34,145 nt of DNA from an uncultured Chloroflexota bacterium (GCA_913030785.1 CAJWER010000003.1:1-34145); one strand, 5' to 3'. Counted from the stretch's first letter, positions 24,435 through 33,160 are shown. The notes: generated by a model from the sequence alone, not told the origin. Program-made: numbers and translations.

Positions 24435-26090
24435 ATGACAAAGTTCATCTTCGTGACCGGGGGCGTGGTTAGCTCCGTTGGCAAGGGGATCACTGTCGCC
24501 TCGATCGGTCGCCTGCTGAAGAGCCGCGGGATATCGCTGTCGGTCCTCAAACTCGACCCCTACCTGAACGTGGACCCGGGAACGATGTCCCCCTACCAGC
24601 ACGGCGAGGTTTTCGTGACGACGGACGGAAGCGAGACCGACCTGGACCTGGGCCACTATGAGCGGTTCATCGATATCGACCTGACACGGTCATCCAACGT
24701 CACAGCCGGCCAGATATACAGCGATGTTATAGCACGAGAGCGCCGTGGCGAGTATCTCGGAGGCACGATCCAGTCGGTGCCCCACGTTACGGACGCCATC
24801 AAACAGCGTATCCGCGGGCTCGCGACGGAAAGTGAGGCGGAGGTCATAGTCGTTGAGGTCGGGGGCACAGTCGGCGACATCGAGGGCCTGCCATTCCTCG
24901 AGGCCATCCGGCAAATGCGAAATGAAGTGGGGAGAGATAACGTTTTCTATGTCCACGTTACTTATCTTCCGTTCATATCTGCCACCGGGGAGCTCAAGAC
25001 TAAGCCGACACAGCACAGCGTACGGGAGTTGCGGGGAATAGGGATCCAGCCGGACTCCATCGTGTGCCGCAGCGACGAAGTCATCGACGATGGCATCAAG
25101 GATAAGATCGCCGTTCACTGCGATGTGTCCAGGAGAGGCGTGATCGGTATGCCGACCGTCTCGACCGTGTATGAGGTGCCCTTGTTGTTGGAAGAGGAGG
25201 GCCTCGGCGAGTTGATCGTGGAGAGTCTCGATCTGCCCACTACGCCGAAGGACCTGACCTGGTGGCGCGAGATGGTCGAGCGTGTCCAGAAACCGAAGAG
25301 AGTGCTATCGATCGCCATTGTCGGCAAGTACGTCGATCTGCAGGACTCATATCTGTCGGTCAAGGAGGCGCTCCATCATGCCGGGCTCGCTCATGGCTGC
25401 GAGGTGAACCTGAGTTGGGTAGCGGCCGAGGACGTGACCGAAAACGGGCCCGACGAGTACTTGAGCTCGGTGAGTGGCATAGTTGTACCTGGCGGATTTG
25501 GCGCTCGAGGTATCGAGGGCATGATAGACACGGTTCGGTATGCCAGAGCCAACGAGGTGCCATACCTCGGCCTCTGTCTCGGCATGCAGGTGATGGTGGT
25601 GGAGGCAGCCCGTACGATGTTGGGTCTGCCGGAGGCCAATTCCACGGAGTTTGACCCCGATACGCCGGATCCAGTCATAGACCTGATGCCGGACCAACGA
25701 GACATAACAGAGATGGGCGGCACGATGCGGTTGGGCGTGTACCCTTGCCGGGTAGAGGATGATAGCTTGGCGCAGCGCGCCTACGGTGAATCCCTGGTTC
25801 ACGAGCGCCATCGCCATAGGTATGAGGTTAATAATAGCTATCGCGAAGCCTTCGAGTCAGCAGGGATGTGGCCAACCGGGCTTTCGCCGGATGGCAGGCT
25901 GGTAGAGATCATGGAGTGGTCGGACCACCCGTTCATGGTGGGGGTACAGTTTCACCCAGAATTTCTGTCCAGGCCGGATAAGCCACACCCTCTGTTCCGC
26001 GAGTTCATAGGGGCTACCATCGGAACCCTGCGAGAGGGCGGCCAGCACGCATTGCCACTTGACGCGCCGAAATCAGCGCAAAAGGTATAG
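24435..26090 (+). CDS. pyrG: CTP synthase
   Basis: 551 aa from ATG 24435 (MTKFIFVTGGVVSSVGKG is the standard start; the frame extends 7 codons upstream without a ribosome site). N-terminal synthetase domain with P-loop GGVVSSVGKG and DPYLNVDPGTMSPYQHGEVF; C-terminal class I glutaminase with nucleophile Cys381 in GLCLGMQ and the His/Glu of VQFHPEF. It makes CTP from UTP, ATP and glutamine. A long structured leader suggests regulation. The intact Cys and His here contrast with the loss of both in the amidotransferase-like protein at 327-947. Confidence 0.97.
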   Translation: MTKFIFVTGGVVSSVGKGITVASIGRLLKSRGISLSVLKLDPYLNVDPGTMSPYQHGEVFVTTDGSETDLDLGHYERFIDIDLTRSSNVTAGQIYSDVIARERRGEYLGGTIQSVPHVTDAIKQRIRGLATESEAEVIVVEVGGTVGDIEGLPFLEAIRQMRNEVGRDNVFYVHVTYLPFISATGELKTKPTQHSVRELRGIGIQPDSIVCRSDEVIDDGIKDKIAVHCDVSRRGVIGMPTVSTVYEVPLLLEEEGLGELIVESLDLPTTPKDLTWWREMVERVQKPKRVLSIAIVGKYVDLQDSYLSVKEALHHAGLAHGCEVNLSWVAAEDVTENGPDEYLSSVSGIVVPGGFGARGIEGMIDTVRYARANEVPYLGLCLGMQVMVVEAARTMLGLPEANSTEFDPDTPDPVIDLMPDQRDITEMGGTMRLGVYPCRVEDDSLAQRAYGESLVHERHRHRYEVNNSYREAFESAGMWPTGLSPDGRLVEIMEWSDHPFMVGVQFHPEFLSRPDKPHPLFREFIGATIGTLREGGQHALPLDAPKSAQKV

Positions 26091-26496
26091 ACTTGCGTTT
26101 CGGCGTTGTGCTATGCTCATGATGTTCACCTCGCCCATCTTCCCTTTACGGTTGATACCCGGAGCGCATCGCTTAGCATCCAAGTCGGGCCTCCGGCACC
26201 CACCTAACATGTTAGGACGGCGTTCGCCCACGACCCCTTAATGTCAAAAGTCGTGAATGGGCCCTCCAGATAAGCACAGCTGATGACAATTCTGCAATTC
26301 CATGCGAAAGCCCCCAAGATCGTTCGATGATACTTGTCGCGGCGAGTGCGGGTTGGGCAGAGGGATTGTGGCGATGCCACCGCAGAATCTCGCGTGATAG
26401 CGTCCCAAAAGAGTCCCCAGGCACGGGGAGCACGTGTTCCTTCGCTGGGTACAGGGTTTCACAGCCTCCCGATCAGACTAGATTTTGGAGTATAAG
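26091..26496 (+). other. 406-base gap before the rho leader ORF
   Basis: No gene seen. It holds a perfect 14-base palindrome CCTAACATGTTAGG (26203-26216) and a bulged stem with CACGAC/GTCGTG arms (26226-26262, outer GCC/GGC pairs). No consensus promoter or pyrG terminator could be identified by eye. It is probably a long 5' leader of rho, as autoregulated rho genes elsewhere have. Confidence 0.45.
26203..26216. promoter_or_regulatory. Candidate operator palindrome upstream of rho
   Basis: CCTAACATGTTAGG, perfect two-fold symmetry with an AT-rich centre, the form typical of a homodimeric repressor site. No regulator can be named. Confidence 0.35.
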
Positions 26497-26568
26497 ATGA
26501 ACAGTAGCAATATGAGGGTACAAGTATCGGCGCCATCATCTGCGCGTGGCCCAGGTAAAAGGAACTGA
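26497..26568 (+). CDS. Putative rho leader peptide, 23 codons
   Basis: ATG 26497 has GGAG (26487-26490) 6 bases upstream. The peptide begins MNSSNMRVQVSAPSSARGPG and ends KRN. The TGA stop (26566-26568) is separated from the rho ATG (26570) by one base, and the last codons contain the AAAAGGA Shine-Dalgarno of rho. Ribosomes finishing this ORF could re-initiate on rho directly. Enteric bacteria have a rho leader peptide (RhoL), but no sequence similarity is claimed. Confidence 0.5.
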   Translation: MNSSNMRVQVSAPSSARGPGKRN

Positions 26569-26569
26569 G

Positions 26570-27736
26570 ATGACTGAGAGCAACGGGCATGTGGTATCGA
26601 GAGGCATCCTTTCCAAGACCAATGACGGCTACGGATTCTTGAAATCCGATAAGTCGGATAGGACCTCGGACCCTAACAAACAGGGTTCCAACGGGGATGT
26701 CTATGTTTCCCAGTCCCAGATCCGGAGGTTCGGCCTCAGGTCCGGAGACCAGGTGGCAGGGCAGGTTCGACCTCCAAAAGATGGTGAGCGCTATTTCAGC
26801 CTGATTCGGGTCGAGACTATCAACGACATCGATCCGGACGCTGCCAGAACCCGTCCTCACTTCGAGGAGTTGGTCCCGATCTTCCCGGAGGAGCGCATTG
26901 TTCTCGAGACCGAGCCGGATGAGCTTTCGACACGGGTAATCGACATGATTTCGCCGATAGGCCTCGGCCAGCGCGGCTTGATTGTCTCTCCGCCCAAGGC
27001 GGGCAAGACGACCCTCCTCAAGCAGATAGCCCACGGAATCTCCAAGAACTCCCCCGATATTCACTTGATGGTAGCTCTGATAGGGGAGCGTCCAGAAGAG
27101 GTCACGGACATGAGCCGGTCTGTCGCTGGCGAGGTGTTCAGCTCGACCTTTGATGAGCCAGTGGAGGACCATTGCAGGGTGGCGGAGCTAGCGCTGGAGC
27201 GTGCGAAGAGGCTTGTTGAGGCGGGACGGGACGTTGTGGTGCTCCTCGACAGCCTGACTCGTCTGACTCGAGCATACAATCTGGCGGTGCCTACCAGCGG
27301 CAGGACCCTGTCCGGCGGCATCGATCCCGTTGCTTTGTATCCGCCGAAGCGCTTCTTCGGAGCGGCCCGTAACGCCGAGAATGGCGGGAGTCTGACGATC
27401 GTCGCCGCATGCCTGATAGATACCGGCAGCCGAATGGACGACGTTATCTACGAGGAGTTCAAGGGCACCGGCAACATGGAAGTGCACCTGGACCGCAAGC
27501 TTTCGGAGAAGCGGGTATTCCCTGCGATCGACATCCCCAGAAGCGGCACACGCCGTGAGGAACTGCTACTTGATGAGTACGAGCTCAAGCAGGTGTGGCT
27601 ACTGCGCCGTATGGTGAGCATGATCAGCACCGATTCAGTCCAGAGCGCCGAGGCTACGGCCAAGGTGATTGAGCGATTGAAGAAGACCAAAACCAACAAG
27701 GACTTCCTCGACAATCTTGGCAAGGACGCTGCGTAG
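26570..27736 (+). CDS. rho: Transcription termination factor Rho
   Basis: 388 aa from ATG 26570 (AAGGA 6 bases upstream; GTG 26546 is an alternative inside the leader ORF). OB-fold primary RNA-binding site ([34 protein letters not shown]), Walker [15 protein letters not shown] (~141-155), [11 protein letters not shown], Walker [17 protein letters not shown] and the Q-loop/R-loop region [10 protein letters not shown]. Hexameric RNA helicase that ends transcription. The protein starts almost at the OB fold, so the N-terminal helical subdomain of longer Rho proteins is missing or very short. Confidence 0.96.
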   Translation: MTESNGHVVSRGILSKTNDGYGFLKSDKSDRTSDPNKQGSNGDVYVSQSQIRRFGLRSGDQVAGQVRPPKDGERYFSLIRVETINDIDPDAARTRPHFEELVPIFPEERIVLETEPDELSTRVIDMISPIGLGQRGLIVSPPKAGKTTLLKQIAHGISKNSPDIHLMVALIGERPEEVTDMSRSVAGEVFSSTFDEPVEDHCRVAELALERAKRLVEAGRDVVVLLDSLTRLTRAYNLAVPTSGRTLSGGIDPVALYPPKRFFGAARNAENGGSLTIVAACLIDTGSRMDDVIYEEFKGTGNMEVHLDRKLSEKRVFPAIDIPRSGTRREELLLDEYELKQVWLLRRMVSMISTDSVQSAEATAKVIERLKKTKTNKDFLDNLGKDAA

Positions 27737-27781
27737 CGGCTCCATCGGTGTCAACCCAAGAAATAAAGGCAAAAAACCTTA

Positions 27782-27811
27782 TTGACAACGTAGGATTAGC
27801 TAAGATATAGT
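27782..27811 (+). promoter_or_regulatory. Promoter P1 of the S-layer-like gene
   Basis: -35 TTGACA (27782-27787), 18-base spacer, -10 TATAGT (27806-27811). 11 of 12 hexamer positions match consensus. Confidence 0.7.
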
Positions 27812-27917
27812 TGCGCTTGATTTCACAGAGCAGCGTCCCGGTGTCATTGACGTACATGGAACGCCTTAGCTGCTGAGGCGGCTAGTGGTAATTTGTGCAA
27901 GTGGCCTCTGCCGCTAC

Positions 27918-27946
27918 TTGACAACATATGGTGCATGGTGTACAAA
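27918..27946 (+). promoter_or_regulatory. Promoter P2 of the S-layer-like gene
   Basis: -35 TTGACA (27918-27923), 17-base spacer, -10 TACAAA (27941-27946). Transcription start ~27953, giving a leader of about 165 bases. Confidence 0.65.
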
Positions 27947-27979
27947 CTAAACGGCTCAATCGAAGGAGAGAGTGAGGCT

Positions 27980-28060
27980 TTAACGGCGCCGTTAAGCGCT
28001 GCGCTGAGGGCAGGGCCTCCGGCGCTTCCTGGGAGACAAGTTCGTCCCGGGATTTTCTTT
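27980..28060 (+). promoter_or_regulatory. Structured leader with attenuator-like hairpin
   Basis: TTAACGGCGCCGTTAA (27980-27995) is a perfect 16-base palindrome. Its right end overlaps AAGCGC (27994-27999), which can pair with GCGCTT (28022-28027). Next comes CCTGGGA (28028-28034) pairing with TCCCGGG (28045-28051), followed by ATTTTCTTTG, a terminator-like end. The overlap of the first two helices suggests alternative folds. No known riboswitch class is recognised. Confidence 0.45.
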
Positions 28061-28119
28061 GTTGTAAACGAAATCCCAGTTCAAGTTGTAGTAAGCGGAA
28101 ACACTAAGGGGGTAGGCTT

Positions 28120-30981
28120 GTGAAGTATCCATTGAGAACTCTGTCCATCGTAGTGGCTCTGGGGCTGCTGGTGGCTGCCATAGCGGCAGGCCCGGCCTTT
28201 TTAGGGTCACAGCCGGTGGAAGCCGCGACGGTAACCATCGCTGAGAACGACGTCGAGTTCGCCACGGCTGCCGGCGTTGATGTCAGCTCCGCCAAGCCGA
28301 ACTCGACGAGCACGATCTTTATCCGCGACGATGCCCTTGAGACCACCAAGAGTGGTACTGCGGTGTTCAGCGGAATCCCGACGGACTCGAAATTCTTTGA
28401 TATCGCCAACGGTGAGGCGGGTCCTACCGCGGCTAGCTCGACGGCATCAGGTGTGACTGTAGTGCTGACGGCGGCAGATTATGCCTCGTCTTCACCTAGC
28501 ACCACGCCGTTAACGGGCAACCCGACCGCCGTGGTCGGAACGGCCTCTTCTTTCGTCGTCGGCTCTGACGTGGATGCTGGAACGTTCACCGTCCTCGTGG
28601 CCGCTAACGCCACGACCACCGGTACCTTCTCGTATCACGTTCAGGACGTGTGGACCGGTACCGATTCCACTTTGCGGCGGGCCAAGATCATCAGTACCTC
28701 CGACCCCGCGGGCGAGTACGTCACCGTTACTGAGGTAGCGTCGGCCACCGACTCCACGGGCTCTGCAACGTCCAGAGTATTCAGCGGCCTCGTGTTCTTG
28801 TCCTCTGACGCGGCGACCCAGGGCACCAACAGCGACGGCGTGTGGGTACAGGACGCCGACACCCTGACGGTTCAGTACTTGGACTCTGCGGGGACGGTAG
28901 TGGACAGCGACACCGTGACCATTGACGGCGTCAAGCCCACTATCGCGGCAATCGTACCGGCGGACGGGAACGTTACCAACGTGGCGAACCCGACTGTCAC
29001 CTTTGACGTAACTGACTCGGGCTCAGGGATCTCGACGACCAACTTCGCCACCGACCTGACCTTGGCGATCAATGGGACAGCGGTCACGAACATCTCGTTC
29101 CAGGCCATCGCGGACGGGTTCCGAGCCATCTATGCCTCAGGCGTAGCTTGGACGACGGCGACTACTACTCTTGGTGGCTTTGCCATCACGGATAGCACGG
29201 AATTTAGCTTGACGATTACCGCTACAGACCAGGCGGGTAATACCCAGACGGTGGAGACCACCGCTGCTAACATCACGATTGACAAGACCGCTCCGGTCCT
29301 GTCGTCTGCCTCAACAGGCGCGGCGAATACAGCCATCGTGGTGACCTTCAGCGACACCGTGGGACTTGACGCAACGACAGTCGCTGCGTCCGACTTTACA
29401 ATCTCCGGCGGCGTGACCGTATCCGCCGCTGCGGTGGATGCCGACAACAAGAACGTGGTCAATCTGACAGTCTCCGCTATGGCTTCCGATTTGAAGCCAA
29501 CGGTTACAGTGTCGGGCGTTAGCGACACGGCCGGTAACGCGGTCGCTGCCGCCTCTGTGGTGACCGCTACTGACGGTGTGAAGGCTGTCCAGTCTTCAGT
29601 CACCGTTGACAAGAGTCTGGCCATTTTGGCCGATGTGGTGACGACCTCCCTCGGCACTGACGAGAAGATGGCCGTTGACTGGCCCATAATCACGTTCAAC
29701 GGTCCGAGTGGAGCGACCAACAACGGTGCGCTCACTGTGACGTCGCCAACGCCGAACAACTTTGAGGCCGCGGCAACGGTTGTTGCTGGCGATACGACGG
29801 GAACCTTCGGTGTAGCCATCCAGTCCAAGGATCTGGGTAACAACCTGACCGACAACTTGACGGATGTCACGGCGGAGACGCCGAGCATCAGCGGCGCGGT
29901 CCTGACGCTAGCTAACGGCCCTCTAGGTGACACAGACTTCAATGGTACCGTAGGTGCATCCGATGTCACCGTGTTCATGAACGCGACGACTACTGGCGTA
30001 CCATCGATTAGTGCCATTGACGCGAGTGCTAGGACCATCACCCTCGCGAGCCCGGCAACATCGACCGAGGCTTGGACGGTCACGTACAGCTATACGACGG
30101 ACACGGTCGAGATTGATCAGTCCGCCCCTACGGTGACCTTCGACCCCGATGGCACGGCGAGCGTGCAGAACCAGTCGCCGTTTGTCCGCCTCGTCTTTGA
30201 TGAGGATGAGTACCCCGGTGACAGCTACAAGACGGTAACGCTGACAAAGGCCTCGCTTACCGATCCGGCTGGCGTAGTCTCGGACGTCCTAGCCAGCTTC
30301 TCGACCGGTGACAACATTGAGTTCATCTGGTCGGCCACCGACTTGGCCTTGGGCGCCTACACCTTGAAGGTGAGCGCCACGGACACGGCGGGCAACGCCC
30401 TGACCGATGCTACTGGCACGTTTACCATAGCGAAGCGCACGGTTTCGCTGGCTATTAGGCCGGGCTGGAACCTCGTGTCCCTGCCCGATTCGCCGGCAGC
30501 GTCCGCAAACGGCGTGAACGACGTGTTCAGCTCCGATAAGATTGACGTGGTGCTTAGCTACGACGCGATTCGGAACAACTGGTTCAGCGCGACGCGGCAG
30601 TCAGATGGCACCCTGGGCAGGCCTGGTAGCGGCCTCGCTCTCGACACTGTGGCAACCGGCAAGGGCTACTGGGTCCATTCGACGGCGGTTGTATCGCTGA
30701 CGGTAGACGTACCTGGCCTCGCGCCGGGAGCGCCCGCACAGCCGCCGAGCTTTGCACAGACGAGGGGCTGGAACCTGGTGTCCTACACGACATCGGACCT
30801 GAGCGTGACCACGATTGATGTAGACAGCTACTTCACCGGCCTCGATTGGTCGAGGGCCTTTGGTTACGACAACGCGACGAACAAGTTTACGAGCCTGCTG
30901 CCGGATACTGCGGACACGGTGGCTCTGGGCAAGGCATACTGGGTATTCCTGAACAAGGCCGGTACGCTAGTTCCCCCGTAA
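28120..30981 (+). CDS. Large exported Ig-like surface protein, probable S-layer protein
   Basis: 953 aa from GTG 28120, 7 bases after AAGGGGG. Sec signal peptide with a likely cut at VEA-ATV (~36). The mature part is rich in Thr, Ala, Ser, Val and Asp and poor in Cys, as in S-layer proteins. Ig-like blocks begin around 270 (VKPTIAAIVPADG), 388 (KTAPVLSS) and 663 (EIDQSAPTVTF); near 603 a Ca-loop-like GDTDFNGTVGASDVT recalls dockerin repeats. The C-terminus has two copies of a ~100-residue module beginning GWNLVS (782 and 882) with GKGYWV/GKAYWV near the end of each. Two strong promoters and a strong terminator suggest high expression. S-layer status is inferred. Confidence 0.75.
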   Translation: MKYPLRTLSIVVALGLLVAAIAAGPAFLGSQPVEAATVTIAENDVEFATAAGVDVSSAKPNSTSTIFIRDDALETTKSGTAVFSGIPTDSKFFDIANGEAGPTAASSTASGVTVVLTAADYASSSPSTTPLTGNPTAVVGTASSFVVGSDVDAGTFTVLVAANATTTGTFSYHVQDVWTGTDSTLRRAKIISTSDPAGEYVTVTEVASATDSTGSATSRVFSGLVFLSSDAATQGTNSDGVWVQDADTLTVQYLDSAGTVVDSDTVTIDGVKPTIAAIVPADGNVTNVANPTVTFDVTDSGSGISTTNFATDLTLAINGTAVTNISFQAIADGFRAIYASGVAWTTATTTLGGFAITDSTEFSLTITATDQAGNTQTVETTAANITIDKTAPVLSSASTGAANTAIVVTFSDTVGLDATTVAASDFTISGGVTVSAAAVDADNKNVVNLTVSAMASDLKPTVTVSGVSDTAGNAVAAASVVTATDGVKAVQSSVTVDKSLAILADVVTTSLGTDEKMAVDWPIITFNGPSGATNNGALTVTSPTPNNFEAAATVVAGDTTGTFGVAIQSKDLGNNLTDNLTDVTAETPSISGAVLTLANGPLGDTDFNGTVGASDVTVFMNATTTGVPSISAIDASARTITLASPATSTEAWTVTYSYTTDTVEIDQSAPTVTFDPDGTASVQNQSPFVRLVFDEDEYPGDSYKTVTLTKASLTDPAGVVSDVLASFSTGDNIEFIWSATDLALGAYTLKVSATDTAGNALTDATGTFTIAKRTVSLAIRPGWNLVSLPDSPAASANGVNDVFSSDKIDVVLSYDAIRNNWFSATRQSDGTLGRPGSGLALDTVATGKGYWVHSTAVVSLTVDVPGLAPGAPAQPPSFAQTRGWNLVSYTTSDLSVTTIDVDSYFTGLDWSRAFGYDNATNKFTSLLPDTADTVALGKAYWVFLNKAGTLVPP

Positions 30982-31027
30982 ACCGGGAGCATGATCGAAA
31001 CCGAATTAGTTAACGGGATAGGATAGT

Positions 31028-31068
31028 AAAGCCTCCCTCCTCCGTCATGGGGAGGGAGGCTTTTTTTT
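31028..31068 (+). terminator. Strong intrinsic terminator after the S-layer-like gene
   Basis: Stem arms 31028-31040 and 31051-31063 (core GCCTCCCTCC with GGAGGGAGGC), 10-base loop, followed by a run of eight T. The Shine-Dalgarno of the next gene (31070-31074) follows at once, so the next gene depends on readthrough unless another promoter exists. Confidence 0.92.
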
Positions 31069-31078
31069 GAGGAGCAAG

Positions 31079-33010
31079 ATGAGGGGACAGATTGTGGTGC
31101 GGCCAGTAGTGGCGTTTGTTGTGGCGGCGATTGCCGTCAGTGTTCTCGTTGAGGCCGCCATTGCGCAAGTGCCACCCATCCCTGCGATCTATTCGGGCAC
31201 AGCGACTGTTGGAGGCCAACTGGTTCCCGATGGTCAGTTCATCATTGGAAGGGTCGGAAACTACGAATCCGATCCGGCTTTCGTGCGTAGTGGGGCTTTC
31301 GACCTGGTCGTGGCTCCGCAAGACTCGAGTCTGATCAACCAAAAGTTGTCGTTTTTCCTCAGTGGCCAGGTTGAAGCGGACCGAACAGTTAATTTTGTGC
31401 CAGCCTCGGTAGATTTGGACTTTGATCTGGTATTTTCGAAGCTACCTGACCCGACGCCGACCCCGACCGCGACCCCTACGGCCACGCCGCGGACGGCGCC
31501 AACCATTGTCTATTCTGGTTCGATCATCGTTGCGGGAGGTGACGTACCCCCGGGGGCAACACTGGTGGCGAATTTGGGATCCTACCAATCAACTTCAGCC
31601 TCTATTGAAGGAAACAACTACAGGGCTTTGGTCGTTGACCCGCGGGACGGAGAACTGCTCGGTGAGCTGATTGTCTTTACGCTTAATGGATTCTCGGCTA
31701 CACAGGGTGTGACTTACGAAGAGGGCGGCCTGAGCCGCACTATGGATTTGATATTTATTGGATTGTCAGCGCCGACTCCGACATCCACTCCTTCACCTGT
31801 GGCGACGCCGACCCCAACTGCGACGCCTACACCCGTGCCGACACCTCCGGGAATTTTCATTTCTCCATCTGCAATTTCCGTTAATGAGACTGGTACGGGA
31901 AATGTTGGCACATTCACAGTGGCCCTTAATAGCCAGCCGACATCGGAAGTTGTCCTAGCTTTAACGCCGTCTGATTTAAGTGAGCTAACGACTAGCCCAA
32001 ATACAGTGACGTTCACGCAGAACGACTGGGCAGATGGACGAATTATTACTGTTTCTGGGGTTTTTGATGGCGTTAGTGACGGTAATCAGCTTGCTGAGAT
32101 TGAAATTTCAGTGGCCGAGAGTTCAAGCGCAGATGAATATGACAATGTTGGTTCTTCGGTAGTCGATGTTACTATCTTCGACGTTCCATGCGAATCGTCA
32201 GAAGGGTGCTGTGCTTCGCCATCTGCCCCGACACCTACACCATCGGTAGATTTTATAATTGGAGAGGAGGTTTCGGGCGATCTTTCTGTTGTTGGCGAGA
32301 TAGATATTTGGGAGTTCTACGCTGAATCAGAATCTCCGGTCGATATTTACATGTGGACACCTTTAGATGGAGTGCATGTTGATACTCTAGTTCGTTTGAG
32401 AGACCCGAATGGTCGTGAGGTTGCGTCAAATGACGATCGGAGTAGTGCCGTGGAACAAGCATTTACAGAGGGGATACTCAGCGTAGAGCCGTTTGGTCCG
32501 TATAACTCCGCTATTCTTCGTTTTAATCCTTCAGAAACCGGGGTTTATAGTTTATATGCCGGTTCATATGCGAATAGAGACCAGGGTGATTATCTTTTCA
32601 AGGTAGTTTGCGCACTCCCCCCGCCTCCTATTGAGGTACTTCCCATTTCGGTTGGAGAGGAAGTTTCGGGTGATTTGACCAGAAGCGGTGAAACAGACGA
32701 ATGGGCTTTCGAAGCGATAGCGGGTTCATCCGTAACTATTTATATGTGGACTCCAGTAGGTGGGCGATTCGTAGACACTTATTTGAGATTGAAGAACCCT
32801 GAGGGTATGCAAGTGGTATATAACGACGATTTTAGTTCCGCGGTTAACCGTGCCTTCGAGGATGGGTTATTGGCTGTCGGTCCAACGGGTTCGTTAAACT
32901 CAGCTATTATAGAACACCCTATATTGACGACCGGTATTTATACGATTGTTGCCGATACATATAGGAACGTAGGGATCGGGGATTACCGAATTAAATTGAT
33001 AACGCCGTAG
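31079..33010 (+). CDS. Exported multidomain surface protein: two N-terminal repeats, Calx-beta-like and two PPC-like domains
   Basis: 643 aa from ATG 31079 (AGGAG 4 bases upstream; the frame also opens at TTG 31067 inside the terminator). Signal peptide ends ~AIAQ. Two ~100-residue repeats begin YSGTATVGG (~36) and YSGSIIVAGG (~144), each followed by a Pro/Thr linker (PTPTPTATPTATP and a longer second one). Residues ~257-365 look Calx-beta-like (VNETGTGNVGTFTVALN, WADGRIITVSG). After a CESSEGCC patch, two PPC-like repeats start EEVSGDL (~394 and ~524), each with DIYMWTP or TIYMWTP. Role: extracellular binding, unspecified. GC content falls sharply after ~31,850, inside the gene. Confidence 0.72.
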   Translation: MRGQIVVRPVVAFVVAAIAVSVLVEAAIAQVPPIPAIYSGTATVGGQLVPDGQFIIGRVGNYESDPAFVRSGAFDLVVAPQDSSLINQKLSFFLSGQVEADRTVNFVPASVDLDFDLVFSKLPDPTPTPTATPTATPRTAPTIVYSGSIIVAGGDVPPGATLVANLGSYQSTSASIEGNNYRALVVDPRDGELLGELIVFTLNGFSATQGVTYEEGGLSRTMDLIFIGLSAPTPTSTPSPVATPTPTATPTPVPTPPGIFISPSAISVNETGTGNVGTFTVALNSQPTSEVVLALTPSDLSELTTSPNTVTFTQNDWADGRIITVSGVFDGVSDGNQLAEIEISVAESSSADEYDNVGSSVVDVTIFDVPCESSEGCCASPSAPTPTPSVDFIIGEEVSGDLSVVGEIDIWEFYAESESPVDIYMWTPLDGVHVDTLVRLRDPNGREVASNDDRSSAVEQAFTEGILSVEPFGPYNSAILRFNPSETGVYSLYAGSYANRDQGDYLFKVVCALPPPPIEVLPISVGEEVSGDLTRSGETDEWAFEAIAGSSVTIYMWTPVGGRFVDTYLRLKNPEGMQVVYNDDFSSAVNRAFEDGLLAVGPTGSLNSAIIEHPILTTGIYTIVADTYRNVGIGDYRIKLITP

Positions 33011-33078
33011 GAACTAAGTAAAAGTCTGAGCCTTGTTTGGCGCGATTTCTAATGGAACTTCAATCTCTAGTTGGTGTC

Positions 33079-33160
33079 GATACTAGAGGTAAGAGTATCA
33101 ACGTACGTGATATACTTGATAGGCTTAGTTATATTCCTATTGGCCGGCCTTTAAGCCTAT
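33079..33160 (+). promoter_or_regulatory. Inverted repeats in the archaellin leader
   Basis: GATACT/AGTATC (33079-33084 and 33094-33099) and ATAGGCTTA/TAAGCCTAT (33119-33127 and 33152-33160), the second enclosing GGCCGGCC. They lie in the 233-base AT-rich gap before archaellin. No consensus promoter stands out. The open frame running through this gap into archaellin (from 33037) has no family features. Confidence 0.4.

Larger units (their letters stand above)
27737..28119 (+). other. 383-base promoter and leader region of the S-layer-like gene
   Basis: No coding frame is supported. It contains two strong sigma-70-type promoters (27782-27811 and 27918-27946), a 7-bp hairpin TAGCTGC/GCGGCTA (27867-27884), a 16-base palindrome, a competing stem and a terminator-like hairpin, all before the GTG at 28120. 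Confidence 0.65.

Noticed and set aside
29130-30083. 317-codon minus-strand frame opposite the S-layer-like gene
   Set aside because: Val/Ala/Ser-rich mirror of the Thr-rich plus-strand protein; no start signal.
31446-31500. Short tandem repeats as a possible CRISPR or phase-variation tract
   Set aside because: They are codon-level repeats of a Pro/Thr linker with imperfect units, not spacer-separated repeats or a homopolymer tract.
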